DNA of 64,000 nt from assembly GCF_002764115.1 (NCBI RefSeq), contig NZ_CP017940.1:3012501-3076500 (forward strand), read 5' to 3'. Shown here piece after piece: positions 19,368 to 28,746 of this stretch. Under the pieces are notes generated by a model. That model saw only the letters and a list, made by a program, of their open reading frames with translations. It had not been told where the DNA came from and searched no databases. Position numbers and translations under genes: made by a program. Source of the stretch: Phyllobacterium zundukense (GTDB taxonomy: Bacteria > Pseudomonadota > Alphaproteobacteria > Rhizobiales > Rhizobiaceae). Within the stretch, counting starts at the first letter, position 1; each line of letters begins with the position of its first letter.

Positions 19368-19403
19368 AAAAAGCCGCCCCACAATGCCATTTTTGGGGGC
19401 GGC
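19368..19403 (-). terminator. Intrinsic terminator-like hairpin in the argD leader
   Basis: On the minus strand GCCGCCCC (19403-19396) and GGGGCGGC (19380-19373) form a perfect 8 bp GC stem with a 15 base loop, followed by five T (19372-19368). It lies 74 bases ahead of the argD ATG. No minus-strand gene lies upstream (gcrA is divergent), so the hairpin is placed to attenuate argD-argF-hslO rather than to end another transcript. Confidence 0.65.
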
Positions 19404-19504
19404 CACACGCAAGTAATATCATCATTCGGATTGCAATTGTCAAATGAACACTTCCGGGCCAGGCTTTGCAACTTAAACGCGAAATGTTCGGATCGTTTGC
19501 CGGC

Positions 19505-19728
19505 GACTCCACAAAACGTCATTTATGCAACAGTTTATCGCGCAAGTTGGGGAAAACCCAAAAAAGCTTGGCACAACCGGTGCCCGACTCTTGTCACAGA
19601 GTCATCGCATATTGTAGCTTGAGAAACGAAATAGCTAGATTTCGTGCGGCGTCTTCGTCATCTGAATAGATATGGTATCCAACCAATCTGGAGCAATCCA
19701 GATGCGAGGAAGGATTCAGTCCGGAGTC
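19505..19728 (+). promoter_or_regulatory. gcrA upstream region with five GANTC (CcrM) sites
   Basis: The 470 base gap between argD and gcrA holds no gene. Five GANTC sites lie within 224 bases: 19505-19509, 19586-19590, 19599-19603, 19713-19717 and 19724-19728; a sixth (19348-19352) is in the argD leader. CcrM methylates GANTC, and GcrA and CcrM act together at such promoters in alphaproteobacteria, so methylation-sensitive autoregulation is likely. Confidence 0.6.
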
Positions 19729-19764
19729 CGCACAAAACAGAGCCCCATATGGAGCTAGGGAACG

Positions 19765-20289
19765 ATGAACTGGACAGATGAGCGCGTAGAACAGCTGAAG
19801 AAACTTTGGGCCGAAGGTCTGAGTGCAAGCCAGATCGCAGCACAACTGGGCGGCGTCAGCCGCAATGCCGTCATCGGCAAGGTGCATCGATTGAAGCTGT
19901 CGGGACGAGGCAAAACCACCTCAACCCAGACGCGCAGCAAGAAGGTCAACACAAGCGCTTCCGGCGGCCAGCGCAGCGGCGGCTCTTCCGGTCATATGAC
20001 AAGCCGGGTTGTCAGCCGCAGCATCGGCGCAACGGCCCTGCAGACCGAATACAGCACCGATCTCGTCACCCACACTGTCACGAAAACCGTGACTGATGTT
20101 GTCGTGCCGATTTCGCGCCGGCTCGAGCTGGTGCAGCTGAGCGAACGTACGTGCAAGTGGCCTGTTGGTGATCCGCTTCAGCCGGATTTCAACTTCTGCG
20201 GCAATGATGTGGGCGAATCCGGCCCCTATTGCACATATCATTCACGCCTGGCCTACCAGCCAGCGTCGGACCGCCGCCGCGTCCGGTAA
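19765..20289 (+). CDS. gcrA: Cell cycle regulator GcrA
   Basis: A conserved alphaproteobacterial factor that binds sigma-70 RNA polymerase and stimulates promoters with methylated GANTC sites. The 174 aa protein starts MNWTDERVEQLKKLWAEGLS, the diagnostic GcrA N-terminus, followed by the DNA-binding helix-turn-helix (SASQIAAQLGGVSRNAVIGK). The C-terminal region has ERTCKWPVGDP, FCGNDVGESGPYCTYHSRLA, the sigma-binding part. The ribosome site AGGGAA precedes ATG 19765. It is followed by a strong terminator. Confidence 0.97.
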   Translation: MNWTDERVEQLKKLWAEGLSASQIAAQLGGVSRNAVIGKVHRLKLSGRGKTTSTQTRSKKVNTSASGGQRSGGSSGHMTSRVVSRSIGATALQTEYSTDLVTHTVTKTVTDVVVPISRRLELVQLSERTCKWPVGDPLQPDFNFCGNDVGESGPYCTYHSRLAYQPASDRRRVR

Positions 20290-20310
20290 TCGCCACCATT
20301 CTTTCCGCTA

Positions 20311-20337
20311 AAGGCGCCGAAAGGCGCCTTCTTTTTT
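20311..20337 (+). terminator. Intrinsic terminator of gcrA
   Basis: AAGGCGCC and GGCGCCTT form a perfect 8 bp stem closed by a GAAA tetraloop and are followed by CTTTTTT. It sits 21 bases past the gcrA stop, before the convergent phoR stop. Confidence 0.92.
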
Positions 20338-20351
20338 GGCGAATGTGCCCA

Positions 20352-21620
20352 TCACGTTCTCTGTTGCCCGAACACGACGGTGAAAGACGATCCTTCACCG
20401 ACGCGCGAACGGACAACCAGCCTGGCGCGATGCCGCGTCAGGATATGTTTGACGATCGCAAGGCCAAGACCTGTTCCTTTCTGGGCACGGCTTGTCTCGA
20501 CATCTACCCGATAAAATCGCTCGGTCAGGCGCGGTATATGTTCATCCGGGATTCCCGGTCCGAAATCCTGAACCGTCGCCCTTATGTCCTCACTGCTTTG
20601 CTTCAGCTCGATAATCACCCGCTTGCCAGACTGACCATACTTGCAGGCGTTTTCGACAAGGTTCTGGAAGACTTGCGTCAGTTCATCCCGGTCGCCAAGA
20701 ACTTTTATGGGCCCTGGATCAATGTTCTGTTCGATCTCCACATCGAGGCCGGCGGCCAGTGGCCGCATGGAATCAGCCACGTGGCTGAGAATCGTCGTCA
20801 GATCCACCTGATCCTTGACGGCGATGTGCGCCTTCATTTCGATGCGGGAAAGGGACAACAGATCGTCGATCAGCCGCGCCATACGTTCCGCCTGCTTCTG
20901 CATGATCTCAAGAAAATTATCCCGCGCTGCCTCATCGTTGCGCGCCGGACCGCGCAGAGTCTCGATGAAGCCGCTCAGCGAAGCCAGGGGGGTGCGTAAC
21001 TCGTGGCTGGCGTTGGCGACGAAGTCCGAACGCATCCGCTCCAGCCGGTGGGCTTCCGTCAGATCCCGGAACGAAAGCAGATATTGCCTGTCTGCCCGAC
21101 CGGTCTGATCGAGCAACAGCACGGTTGCGCGGTACCAGCGTTCAACCGGAACGCGCTCGGAATAGTCCACTGATCGCGCCATTCCGTCGGCCATGACTGA
21201 CTGAACCAGTGCCTGCATCTCAGGCGCCCGGAAATGCATGAGAAGCGTACCTCCGCGGGTCAATGACCCGAACGCCCCTTCCGCGGCTGGATTGGCGTAG
21301 AGGGTTGTTCCATCATGGTCGAATATGATCAACGGGTCAGGCAGCTGCTCGGCGAGCTGCTGGCCGGACAGGCGGAATATCGCAGTGTTGCTTGCTGGTG
21401 CGGCTGCATTCTGATTGTCGGCGCGCGGCAGGCTTGCCGACAGGATCACGACAGCAAGGAGTACCAGCATCAGGACGGCAAAGCTCAACCACGATGACGC
21501 GCCGGAGTTCAGCACCAGTACCGTGAGAAATGCGGCAGTTCCCAGGATATAGCGTGCCCGGATGATCCGCTCCAGCGCTCGTCGCCGCAAGCCGCTACCT
21601 TCCTGCCCCCATATGCTCAT
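20352..21620 (-). CDS. phoR: Phosphate regulon sensor histidine kinase PhoR
   Basis: A membrane-bound sensor kinase of the Pho system, partner of PhoB. The protein is 422 aa: two N-terminal helices (residues about 25-65), a PAS domain ([20 protein letters not shown]), HisKA ([20 protein letters not shown]), then HATPase boxes [17 protein letters not shown] and [12 protein letters not shown]. The PhoR assignment rests on the short membrane anchor, the PAS-HisKA layout and the divergent ppk2, an arrangement I recall from other rhizobia. No pst genes or phoB lie in the window. Confidence 0.88.
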   Translation of the reverse strand: MSIWGQEGSGLRRRALERIIRARYILGTAAFLTVLVLNSGASSWLSFAVLMLVLLAVVILSASLPRADNQNAAAPASNTAIFRLSGQQLAEQLPDPLIIFDHDGTTLYANPAAEGAFGSLTRGGTLLMHFRAPEMQALVQSVMADGMARSVDYSERVPVERWYRATVLLLDQTGRADRQYLLSFRDLTEAHRLERMRSDFVANASHELRTPLASLSGFIETLRGPARNDEAARDNFLEIMQKQAERMARLIDDLLSLSRIEMKAHIAVKDQVDLTTILSHVADSMRPLAAGLDVEIEQNIDPGPIKVLGDRDELTQVFQNLVENACKYGQSGKRVIIELKQSSEDIRATVQDFGPGIPDEHIPRLTERFYRVDVETSRAQKGTGLGLAIVKHILTRHRARLVVRSRVGEGSSFTVVFGQQRT

Positions 21621-21704
21621 GCGCTAAACTCCTGCCCTGTCGAGCTTTTTAGGCTCTGGACGATACACCGCTCTCCCAATAACATGGCTTTATGTCAATT
21701 GAGG

Positions 21705-22619
21705 ATGAACGACGTGGGTAAAGATTCAAAAAAGAAATCCGGCGAGTCGCAAACGATCGACACCACGCTCAAACTGAAAATTGACGGCAAGAAACGCACC
21801 TTCAACATAGACGATCCAAAACTACCCGACTGGATCGAGGACAGCGCTCTTACTTCTGGCGACTTTCCCTATACGGAAAAGCTGCCCAACAGCGAATATG
21901 CCGACACACTTGAGCGCCTGCAGATCGAACTGGTGAAGATGCAATACTGGCTGCAGGATACTGGCGGCCGCGTCATGTGCGTGTTCGAAGGCCGCGATGC
22001 CGCCGGTAAAGGCGGAACGATCTTCAATCTGCGCCAATACATGAACCCACGCTCCGCACGCAACGTCGCCCTGCCGAAGCCGAGCGAGACCGAACGCGGC
22101 CAATGGTATTTCCAGCGCTACGTCTCGCACTTCCCGACCACCGGCGAGTTCCTGACGTTTGACCGCTCCTGGTACAATCGTGCTGGCGTCGAGCCTGTGC
22201 TGGGATTCTGCACACCGGAGCAGCATGAATCATTTCTGGAAGAAGTCCCGCGGTTCGAACGCATGATCGTCGCCGATGGTATCCATTTCTTCAAGTTTTG
22301 GCTCAACATCGGCCAAACCATGCAGCTGAAGCGTTTTCACGATCGCCGTCACAGTCCTCTCAAAAACTGGAAATTTTCCCCCATCGACATCGAGGGCGCC
22401 AAGAAGTGGGATGACTATACCAAAGCACGCGACAAAATGTTTGGGCGGACCCATACGGAGCATGCTCCTTGGACGATTGTACGGGCAAACGACAAGCGCC
22501 GTGCGCGAATTGCGGTCATCCGGCGAATCCTGTTAAGTCTGCCCTACAAGGGGCGAGACCTCGATGTGATCGGCAATGAAGATGCACTGATCATCGGCTC
22601 TGGGCCGGGATTCATCTAG
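21705..22619 (+). CDS. ppk2: Polyphosphate kinase 2
   Basis: A PPK2-family enzyme that transfers phosphate between polyphosphate and nucleotides. The protein is 304 aa. Walker [10 protein letters not shown] (residues about 96-104), [13 protein letters not shown], Walker [15 protein letters not shown] with lid residues, and [17 protein letters not shown] are all typical of class I PPK2. Several starts are possible: ATG 21684, ATG 21705 or GTG 21714; GAGG lies just ahead of 21705 and is best spaced for 21714. It is divergent from phoR, which fits a link to phosphate supply. Confidence 0.92.
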   Translation: MNDVGKDSKKKSGESQTIDTTLKLKIDGKKRTFNIDDPKLPDWIEDSALTSGDFPYTEKLPNSEYADTLERLQIELVKMQYWLQDTGGRVMCVFEGRDAAGKGGTIFNLRQYMNPRSARNVALPKPSETERGQWYFQRYVSHFPTTGEFLTFDRSWYNRAGVEPVLGFCTPEQHESFLEEVPRFERMIVADGIHFFKFWLNIGQTMQLKRFHDRRHSPLKNWKFSPIDIEGAKKWDDYTKARDKMFGRTHTEHAPWTIVRANDKRRARIAVIRRILLSLPYKGRDLDVIGNEDALIIGSGPGFI

Positions 22620-22627
22620 GGCCAGAA

Positions 22628-24463
22628 CTATTGATTTGCCACCACCCTGGTCTTTGCCGGGCGATGCGGCGTTTTCTCCCAGAGGAATGGAGCATTGTGC
22701 AACTGCCACAATGAACGCCAGGCGGCCGCCGATATCATCAGCCAATATAGTGGTATCCAGGGCAGTACGAGCCCTGGCATTTTTTCCCGCTTCAAGGCGC
22801 GGCTGCCTAATGCATGAAATGACACATATCCCATCAGAATATTGAGAAGATCGATGATGAGAAGCACGGGTTGCGTCGCTGTTGTATCAGCAAAGGCAAG
22901 GTAACAGGCTGATAGTGCGACGAAAACGAGCATCATCGGATAAAGTAGCGCGGAAACAATCATTCCCGTCGCCAACAGGTGGTAGACCACAAAACGCTGA
23001 ATTCCGAGTTGATTCAAAAGGCGCACAGGGTGCCGCATCTCCACGAGCCACGTCTGCATCCATCCCTTTAGCCAACGTGTCCGCTGTCGCAGCCAGACAC
23101 CGGCATCGACTGGCGCATCTTCAAACGTCGGCAGCGAAAGCATATCAACCTGCAACCCATGACGGGCGAGCCGGGTGCCCAGTTCAGCATCCTCGGTTAC
23201 ATTGAATGGATCCCAGCCACCGACGGTGGTCTCCAGACAATCACGGCGGAAATGGTTCGAGCTTCCGCCAAGGGGCAGCACGAACCCGTTCCGAGCCAGC
23301 CATGGCAGAATCCCGCGGAAGTGCACGGCATATTCAAAGGCAAACAGGCGTGCGAGCCACCCTTCATAGGCATTGACTATTACAAGAGGCGCCTGCACAC
23401 AGCCAAGATTTTCGCCGCTCGTTGTGAAGCGCCGCCAGGCCTCCAGCAACTGATCCGGATGTGGACGATCTTCAGCGTCATAGACAACGACGAGATCGCC
23501 CTTTGCCAGCTGCAGCCCATAATTTAGTGCTTTAGGCTTGGTGCGCGGATGAGCACAGGGAACGGGGATGATCCTGAAGCACGGGAGCAAGATTTCAGCT
23601 TGAAGTGCCGCAATCGTCGCACAGTCGTCTGCCTCGCACAGAAAAAGAACTTCCAGCTTCGATCGCGGCCAATTGAGTTTCATCATCGCGGTTACCAACT
23701 GCGGGATCACATCCGCTTCCTGGTAAAGTGCAATCATGACGCTGTAGGTCGGTAAATCTGCCGGAGAAAAGGTTTGTATTGATCGACCTTCCACATTGCC
23801 AATGTTGTTGCGTGCAAAAAGCCGCAACAAAATGCACGCAGAGAAAAACAGCGAGAAAAGGACATGCAATAGCAACCAGAGCAGCTGCGGATTAAGGACA
23901 AGCGTGAACAAGCAGGAGGCGATGAGCACACCGATCGCCGCCCCTTGTTTGCCGGTGGCAACAATCCTTGCCGAGTGTTCGGAATTGGTCATTTCGACCA
24001 TGCGGATGGCCCCATCAACAAGGTTTTTTTCGTGGCTTGATCGCAAGAATCCAGCCAAAACTGATGGCGTCGTTACCCTGAGGCGTGCCGCAATATTGGG
24101 ACTTTCCGGAAGATTTCTCTTGATCACCTCAATATCGCTCATTGTCGGCACCATATAGATCAGCGTGGTGTCGTCAGGGGTCAGAACGACCGTGTGCCTT
24201 ATATCGCGCAAAGCAACCAAATCTGAACCAGTGGGAAGGACGACACGCACATCCGCGGGTATGTCTTCAAATACCAACCCCACTTCCTCGGCTATACAAC
24301 GCGCAATCAGTGCTTGGTAGATTTTCCCCGACGCGTAGAGTTCCTCAATGAACGACGTACCGTTGACGAAAGCCTGCCTGAATGCTCCAATAATCAACGA
24401 TTTCGGCATTCGAGCGCGGCAAAGCCGCACCGCGAGCGAAACCTCTATCTCTCGCAATCTCAC
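22628..24463 (-). CDS. Membrane glycosyltransferase family 2 with N-terminal MshEN-like region
   Basis: A 611 aa processive-type GT2 enzyme. The N-terminal ~150 residues (ALIARCIAEEVGLVFEDI, MSDIEVIKRNLPE...) resemble the T2SSE/MshEN-type domain found on XagB-like glycosyltransferases; in MshEN proteins such domains can bind c-di-GMP. Then come two helices (about 170-215), the catalytic domain with DAEDRPHPDQ, the acceptor-side TEDAELGTRLA and the QRTRW motif in LRQRTRWLKGWMQTW, and four C-terminal helices. It probably makes a surface polysaccharide or glycolipid. The start is uncertain: GTG 24463 or ATG 24409, both with weak ribosome sites. The ppk2 stop lies 8 bases away, convergent. Confidence 0.85.
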   Translation of the reverse strand: MRLREIEVSLAVRLCRARMPKSLIIGAFRQAFVNGTSFIEELYASGKIYQALIARCIAEEVGLVFEDIPADVRVVLPTGSDLVALRDIRHTVVLTPDDTTLIYMVPTMSDIEVIKRNLPESPNIAARLRVTTPSVLAGFLRSSHEKNLVDGAIRMVEMTNSEHSARIVATGKQGAAIGVLIASCLFTLVLNPQLLWLLLHVLFSLFFSACILLRLFARNNIGNVEGRSIQTFSPADLPTYSVMIALYQEADVIPQLVTAMMKLNWPRSKLEVLFLCEADDCATIAALQAEILLPCFRIIPVPCAHPRTKPKALNYGLQLAKGDLVVVYDAEDRPHPDQLLEAWRRFTTSGENLGCVQAPLVIVNAYEGWLARLFAFEYAVHFRGILPWLARNGFVLPLGGSSNHFRRDCLETTVGGWDPFNVTEDAELGTRLARHGLQVDMLSLPTFEDAPVDAGVWLRQRTRWLKGWMQTWLVEMRHPVRLLNQLGIQRFVVYHLLATGMIVSALLYPMMLVFVALSACYLAFADTTATQPVLLIIDLLNILMGYVSFHALGSRALKREKMPGLVLPWIPLYWLMISAAAWRSLWQLHNAPFLWEKTPHRPAKTRVVANQ

Positions 24464-24811
24464 GAAGGACCACTAGGGACGAAGGCCCCCCACCTTCGCT
24501 ACCGGCTCTCGGTATAGACAAAAATCAGCGATGCTTAATACTACCATTTTAAAACCCTGCAATTAAAAATTGAAACCGTTCAATATAAGTATATCAACGG
24601 TAGAAATCTTGGTATACTTCCAGTTGATACCGATAAAATGCGAATAATTGGCATTCAATACGATAAAAATCTTATTGTCATTACGTATTCATGACTGTCG
24701 TCGCTTTTTCGCAATGCGCGTGCCGCAAACCTTGCGTGGTCGGTGCGACCTGTCCCGGTGAGTTCGTTCATGCTAGCCTATGTGCAAATCACACCGTCAT
24801 GTTGAGACCGA
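24464..24811. promoter_or_regulatory. AT-rich divergent intergenic region
   Basis: 348 bases without a gene, between the glycosyltransferase and the orphan binding protein, which diverge. The middle (about 24530-24690) is clearly richer in A/T than the rest of the window. It contains an inverted repeat ACCGTT (24576-24581) / AACGGT (24597-24602) with a 15 base A/T spacer, and a repeated CGATAAAA. I take it as a two-way promoter region. Confidence 0.45.
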
Positions 24812-25648
24812 ATGCATATCCGAACAATCGTATTTCTTACCCTTAGTCTCGTTACGGGCGCACCGCTGGCAGCCATTGCATCGGATTTTCCGCACTATTG
24901 GGATGGCCGCGAACACGTTTCGAAACCGGATCTTTCAACCGTCGAACGCATTCGTTTCGTGACCACCGTGGACTACCCACCCTTCAATTTCATCGACAGC
25001 ACAGGGCGCATTTCCGGTTTCAATATCGATCTTGTGAGAGCAATCTGCGACGAACTCAATGTAACGGCCATATGCCAGATCGAAGCGCGTCCATGGAATG
25101 AATTGCAACCGACACTCGAAAATGGCGAGGCGGAAGCGATTATTGCAGGTCTGAAGCCAACTGCGGCCCTGCGCGAAAAATACATCTTCACGGCACCCTA
25201 TATGCGACTGCCTGCTCGCTTTATGGCAGTGAAAAACACGCCGCTGCAGGAGCCTCTAGCCGATGCGCTCGACAAGAAGACAGTTGGTGTTATCGCGGGG
25301 TCAGTGCATCAGGCAATTTTTGCGGATTATTTTCCGAAAGGACATTGGGTCGGCTATCCGTCGCGTGACCTCATGTTCAAGGATCTGCAGGCGAAAAAGA
25401 TCGATGCCATCTTTGGCGATGGCTCTGATCTTTCTTTCTGGATTGGCAGCCCAGAAGCCGGAAATTGTTGTGCCTTTATTGGCGGGTTGTATAGCGCGCC
25501 GCAATTTCTTGGCGATGGCATGGTGATCGCGGCGACACTTGAAAACAGCAAGCTTATCGAAGCGTTCAATTTCGCCCTGAAGGCCATGGAAGCAAAGGGG
25601 ACAATCTCGGAACTCTATCTGCGGTATTTTCCAGTCGATTTTTATTGA
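24812..25648 (+). CDS. Orphan amino-acid-type ABC substrate-binding protein
   Basis: A 278 aa periplasmic protein of solute-binding family 3. A signal peptide is seen (MHIRTIVFLTLSLVTGAPLA, cleavage after AIA). The domain has FVTTVDYPPFNFIDSTGRIS, GFNIDLVRAICDEL, the TPTLEN..EAIIAGLKPTA block and KTVGVIAGSVHQAIF. There are no permease or ATPase genes beside it, so it works with a transporter elsewhere or senses ligand. GNCCAFIGG near residue 222 gives a Cys pair. ATG 24812 has TGAGA ahead. Confidence 0.87.
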   Translation: MHIRTIVFLTLSLVTGAPLAAIASDFPHYWDGREHVSKPDLSTVERIRFVTTVDYPPFNFIDSTGRISGFNIDLVRAICDELNVTAICQIEARPWNELQPTLENGEAEAIIAGLKPTAALREKYIFTAPYMRLPARFMAVKNTPLQEPLADALDKKTVGVIAGSVHQAIFADYFPKGHWVGYPSRDLMFKDLQAKKIDAIFGDGSDLSFWIGSPEAGNCCAFIGGLYSAPQFLGDGMVIAATLENSKLIEAFNFALKAMEAKGTISELYLRYFPVDFY

Positions 25649-25776
25649 GGACACGCCAATCCTTCGAAAATCATCACCGGATTGCCTTCACACGAGCCCA
25701 TGCGATTGACGCGGGCAACCGGCCGCCATAGTGTCCGCGCGCTCCATCAAATGGCAGGAAAAAACAGGAAAACCGA

Positions 25777-27432
25777 ATGACTTCGCGCCTAAACACCCAA
25801 ATCGAACTGACCCCGGAATTGATCGCGGCGGCAGCTGAGGCCAAAGCATGGCCCTTCGAAGAGGCGCAAAAGATCATCACACGCTACGAGAAGACCGGCT
25901 ACCCTGACACCATCCTGTTCGAAACCGGATACGGCCCTTCTGGGCTGCCCCATATCGGCACCTTTGGCGAAGTGGCGCGCACCTCGATGGTGCGCCATGC
26001 TTTTCGCGTTCTGACCGGCGACAGGGTCAAGACAAAACTGCTCTGCTTCTCCGATGACATGGACGGAATGCGCAAGATTCCGGACAATGTACCGGATAGC
26101 TCGCTCCTGGTGCCGCACCTGCACAAGCCGCTGTCGGCTGTTCCCAATCCGTTTGGCGGCGACTACAGCAGTTTCGCAGACCACAACAATGTCATGCTGT
26201 GCCGTTTCCTCGATACATTCGGTTTCGACTACGAATTTGCCAGCGCGACGCAGTATTACAAATCTGGCCGCTTCGACGAGGTGCTGCTGCGTGCTGCCGA
26301 GCGCTATGACGACATTATGAAGGTCATGCTGCCGACACTCGGCGAGGAGCGTCAGGCAACCTATAGCCCCTTTTTGCCGATTTCTCCGACAAGCGGCCGA
26401 GTTCTCTACGTTCCGATGAAGAACATAGACGCGAAGAACGGCACCGTAACTTTTGACGACGAGAACGGCGTCGAGACGACCCTTCCTGTGACGGGCGGTA
26501 ACGTCAAACTGCAGTGGAAGCCTGACTTCGGGATGCGCTGGGCAGCCCTCGGCGTTGATTTCGAGATGTTTGGCAAAGACCACCAGACAAATGCAATTAT
26601 CTACGACCGAATCTGCGAGATTTTGGGTGGCCGCGCTCCCGAGCATTTCGTCTATGAACTGTTTCTCGACGATGTTGGCCAGAAGATATCCAAGTCAAAG
26701 GGTAATGGTATCAGCATTGACGAATGGTTGACCTATGCGCCAACCGAAAGTCTGGGTCTTTATATGTTCCAGAAGCCGAGAACGGCGAAGCGGCTTTATT
26801 TTGACGTCATACCCAAGGCAGTGGACGAATACTTTACTTATCTCTCCGCTTATGGGCGCCAATCCTGGAAGGACCGGCTGAACAATCCTGTCTGGCACCT
26901 ACACAATGGCAATCCGCCAGCTGTCGAAATGCCGGTTCCGTTCGCGCTCTTGTTAAATCTTGTCAGCGCTTCCAATGCCGAGAACAGCAGCGTTCTTTGG
27001 GGATTCATTTCCCGTTACGCACCGGGCGTCACGGCCCAGAGCAATCCTGAACTGGATGCGCTGGTAGGTTACGCAATCCGCTACTTCAATGATTTCGTAA
27101 AGCCATCGAAGAAATTCCGCACGCCCGACGAAGTGGAACGTGGCGCACTGGAAAAGATGGACAAGAAGTTGGCAACTCTTCCTAGCGACGCTGACGGAAA
27201 TGAAATCCAGAACGCGATTCTCGACGTCGCACGCACTATCGAACGTTACCAGGATCATACGAAGAAGAGCCCGGAAGGCGGACCAGGCGTATCCGTCTCT
27301 TTCTTCCAGATGCTCTATGAAGTGCTGATCGGGCAGGAACGCGGTCCGCGTTTTGGCTCTTTCGTCGCGCTTTACGGTATCGCCGAGACACGCGCTCTCA
27401 TTGCAAAGGCACTGGCGGGGCAACTATCATAG
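25777..27432 (+). CDS. lysK: Lysyl-tRNA synthetase, class I
   Basis: Charges tRNA-Lys in the cytoplasm. At 551 aa it belongs to the class I (archaeal-type) LysRS, not the usual bacterial class II enzyme; this form is known in alphaproteobacteria. HIGH-type motif [15 protein letters not shown] (residues about 47-61), DDMDGMR, and KMSKS-type motif [13 protein letters not shown] (residues about 304-316). The C-terminal half carries the anticodon-binding helices. It is followed 32 bases later by a VOC gene in the same direction. Confidence 0.96.
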   Translation: MTSRLNTQIELTPELIAAAAEAKAWPFEEAQKIITRYEKTGYPDTILFETGYGPSGLPHIGTFGEVARTSMVRHAFRVLTGDRVKTKLLCFSDDMDGMRKIPDNVPDSSLLVPHLHKPLSAVPNPFGGDYSSFADHNNVMLCRFLDTFGFDYEFASATQYYKSGRFDEVLLRAAERYDDIMKVMLPTLGEERQATYSPFLPISPTSGRVLYVPMKNIDAKNGTVTFDDENGVETTLPVTGGNVKLQWKPDFGMRWAALGVDFEMFGKDHQTNAIIYDRICEILGGRAPEHFVYELFLDDVGQKISKSKGNGISIDEWLTYAPTESLGLYMFQKPRTAKRLYFDVIPKAVDEYFTYLSAYGRQSWKDRLNNPVWHLHNGNPPAVEMPVPFALLLNLVSASNAENSSVLWGFISRYAPGVTAQSNPELDALVGYAIRYFNDFVKPSKKFRTPDEVERGALEKMDKKLATLPSDADGNEIQNAILDVARTIERYQDHTKKSPEGGPGVSVSFFQMLYEVLIGQERGPRFGSFVALYGIAETRALIAKALAGQLS

Positions 27433-27464
27433 GCAGACATCGTTAAATTCCGTGGGAGGACCGA

Positions 27465-27848
27465 ATGATCGATCATACAGGCGTCGCTGTCAGCAATCAC
27501 CAGCAAAGCAAGAAGTTCTATTCCGAAACACTTGCCGCAATCGGCTATGAATTGATCGTAGAATTTCCGGCTTCTGTCACGGGCAGCGAGGACGTTGCCG
27601 GCTTTGGTGAAGGAGGCAAACCGGACTTCTGGGTCGTCAGCGGTACACCAAACAAGCCGCCGGTGCATGTCGCTTTCCGCGTCACCAGCCGTGCTGCCGT
27701 CGATGCCTTTTACAAAGCCGCTTTAACGGCAGGGGGCCGCGACAATGGCCAGCCCGGACTGCGCCCGCACTACCACACTGATTACTACGCGGCGTTTGTG
27801 CTTGATCCGGATGGCCACAACATCGAGGCCGTCTGCCACGAAGCGTAG
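27465..27848 (+). CDS. VOC family protein (glyoxalase/bleomycin-resistance fold)
   Basis: A 127 aa single-domain vicinal-oxygen-chelate protein: MIDHTGVAVSNHQQSKKFYS, HVAFRVTSRAAVDAFYKAAL, and the closing YYAAFVLDPDGHNIEAVCH. Probable metal ligands are His4, His in PPVHVAF and Glu in NIEAV. Substrate unknown. GTGGGAGG lies ahead of ATG 27465. It may be cotranscribed with lysK. Confidence 0.87.
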   Translation: MIDHTGVAVSNHQQSKKFYSETLAAIGYELIVEFPASVTGSEDVAGFGEGGKPDFWVVSGTPNKPPVHVAFRVTSRAAVDAFYKAALTAGGRDNGQPGLRPHYHTDYYAAFVLDPDGHNIEAVCHEA

Positions 27849-27857
27849 CGCATAGAT

Positions 27858-28733
27858 CTACTGAGGCCTTGGCGGGAATGGCGCGTTCGGCACCGCCAAT
27901 GGCGGTGGTGCCAGAACAGGTTCTTCCGGTGGCAATGGTGTACTGAAGGATGGCAGCGGCAATTCGCCGATAGCGGGAAGAGCTGGTGGCGGGCTGCCAA
28001 AGATGCCGCGCTTGGCTTCCTCAGCCTTCTTCATCGTATCGCCCATGGGCGTGCCATCCTTGGCCCTGGCCCAGCCATTCTCCACAAGCCACCCGGCAAG
28101 ATCAGCATTTCCAAGCTTGCATTGGGTGGCAATCAGCTCGTCCGATGGCTGGCCCGGCACGTTGCATTCGATCGCTCTTGAGCGCAGCCAGTTGCGAAAA
28201 GCCGTCCGCGCAGCCATGCCGCAGGGCCAGGTTGCGCCGCCTTCGGCACTGCAGGTCTCATCGATGGGCAGTGTGTCAATGCCCTCGAGCGCGATCTTGT
28301 AACCCGACGCTTCGATCGTGCCAGCGGCAATCGCGACTGGACGGTAGAGCAGCACCGGCCTTGCCGTATTGTCGACCGGCACCGCGGCCGGAGGCGGTGC
28401 GGGAGGCGCTGCCTGCCCTAACTCGCTCAATGGCTGGCGCGGTTCGACACGTTCCAGTGGCGTTGACTGAATATCCGGCAACGACGACACGTCCGGATCG
28501 ACCTGTCGTGCGTCCGGAGAAGTCACCCGCCCCTGCGGTTGCGCAGCCTTTTGCCCCTCATCCGGGACATCATTCTTCATATCATCCGGCAATTCGAAGT
28601 TTTCGGGCGTGACCTCGACACCCTGGCTTGCAATTGCCGGTGTATCGAGGCCGCCATGGAATGGCGCGACAAAAGCGTAGACCAGTCCCAGAGCCACGAA
28701 AACGGTCAGAACATAAAGTGGCAACTGGCGCAT
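27858..28733 (-). CDS. Membrane-anchored SNase-like (thermonuclease fold) protein
   Basis: A 291 aa protein: one N-terminal helix (MRQLPLYVLTVFVALGLVYA), a long Pro/Asp-rich linker (residues about 30-140), then a staphylococcal-nuclease-like domain (IALEGIDTLPIDETC, CGMAARTAFRNWLRSRAIEC, QCKLGNADLAGWLVENGWAR) and a proline-rich tail. The usual catalytic Arg/Glu set is not evident, so it may be a non-enzymatic member. Cysteines are spaced as in secreted bacterial SNases. It starts 13 bases after the S24 regulator stop, so they form an operon. ATG 28733 has AGGAA ahead. Confidence 0.75.
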   Translation of the reverse strand: MRQLPLYVLTVFVALGLVYAFVAPFHGGLDTPAIASQGVEVTPENFELPDDMKNDVPDEGQKAAQPQGRVTSPDARQVDPDVSSLPDIQSTPLERVEPRQPLSELGQAAPPAPPPAAVPVDNTARPVLLYRPVAIAAGTIEASGYKIALEGIDTLPIDETCSAEGGATWPCGMAARTAFRNWLRSRAIECNVPGQPSDELIATQCKLGNADLAGWLVENGWARAKDGTPMGDTMKKAEEAKRGIFGSPPPALPAIGELPLPSFSTPLPPEEPVLAPPPLAVPNAPFPPRPQ

Positions 28734-28746
28734 GCGGAAAAAGTTC

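Noticed and set aside
21621..21704. Possible Pho box between phoR and ppk2
   Set aside because: CTGTCGAG and GCTCTGG are visible, but there is no second CTGTCA repeat at the right spacing.
24470..24500. Terminator near the glycosyltransferase start (GAAGG...CCTTC)
   Set aside because: A five base stem without a T run, ahead of the gene rather than after it.
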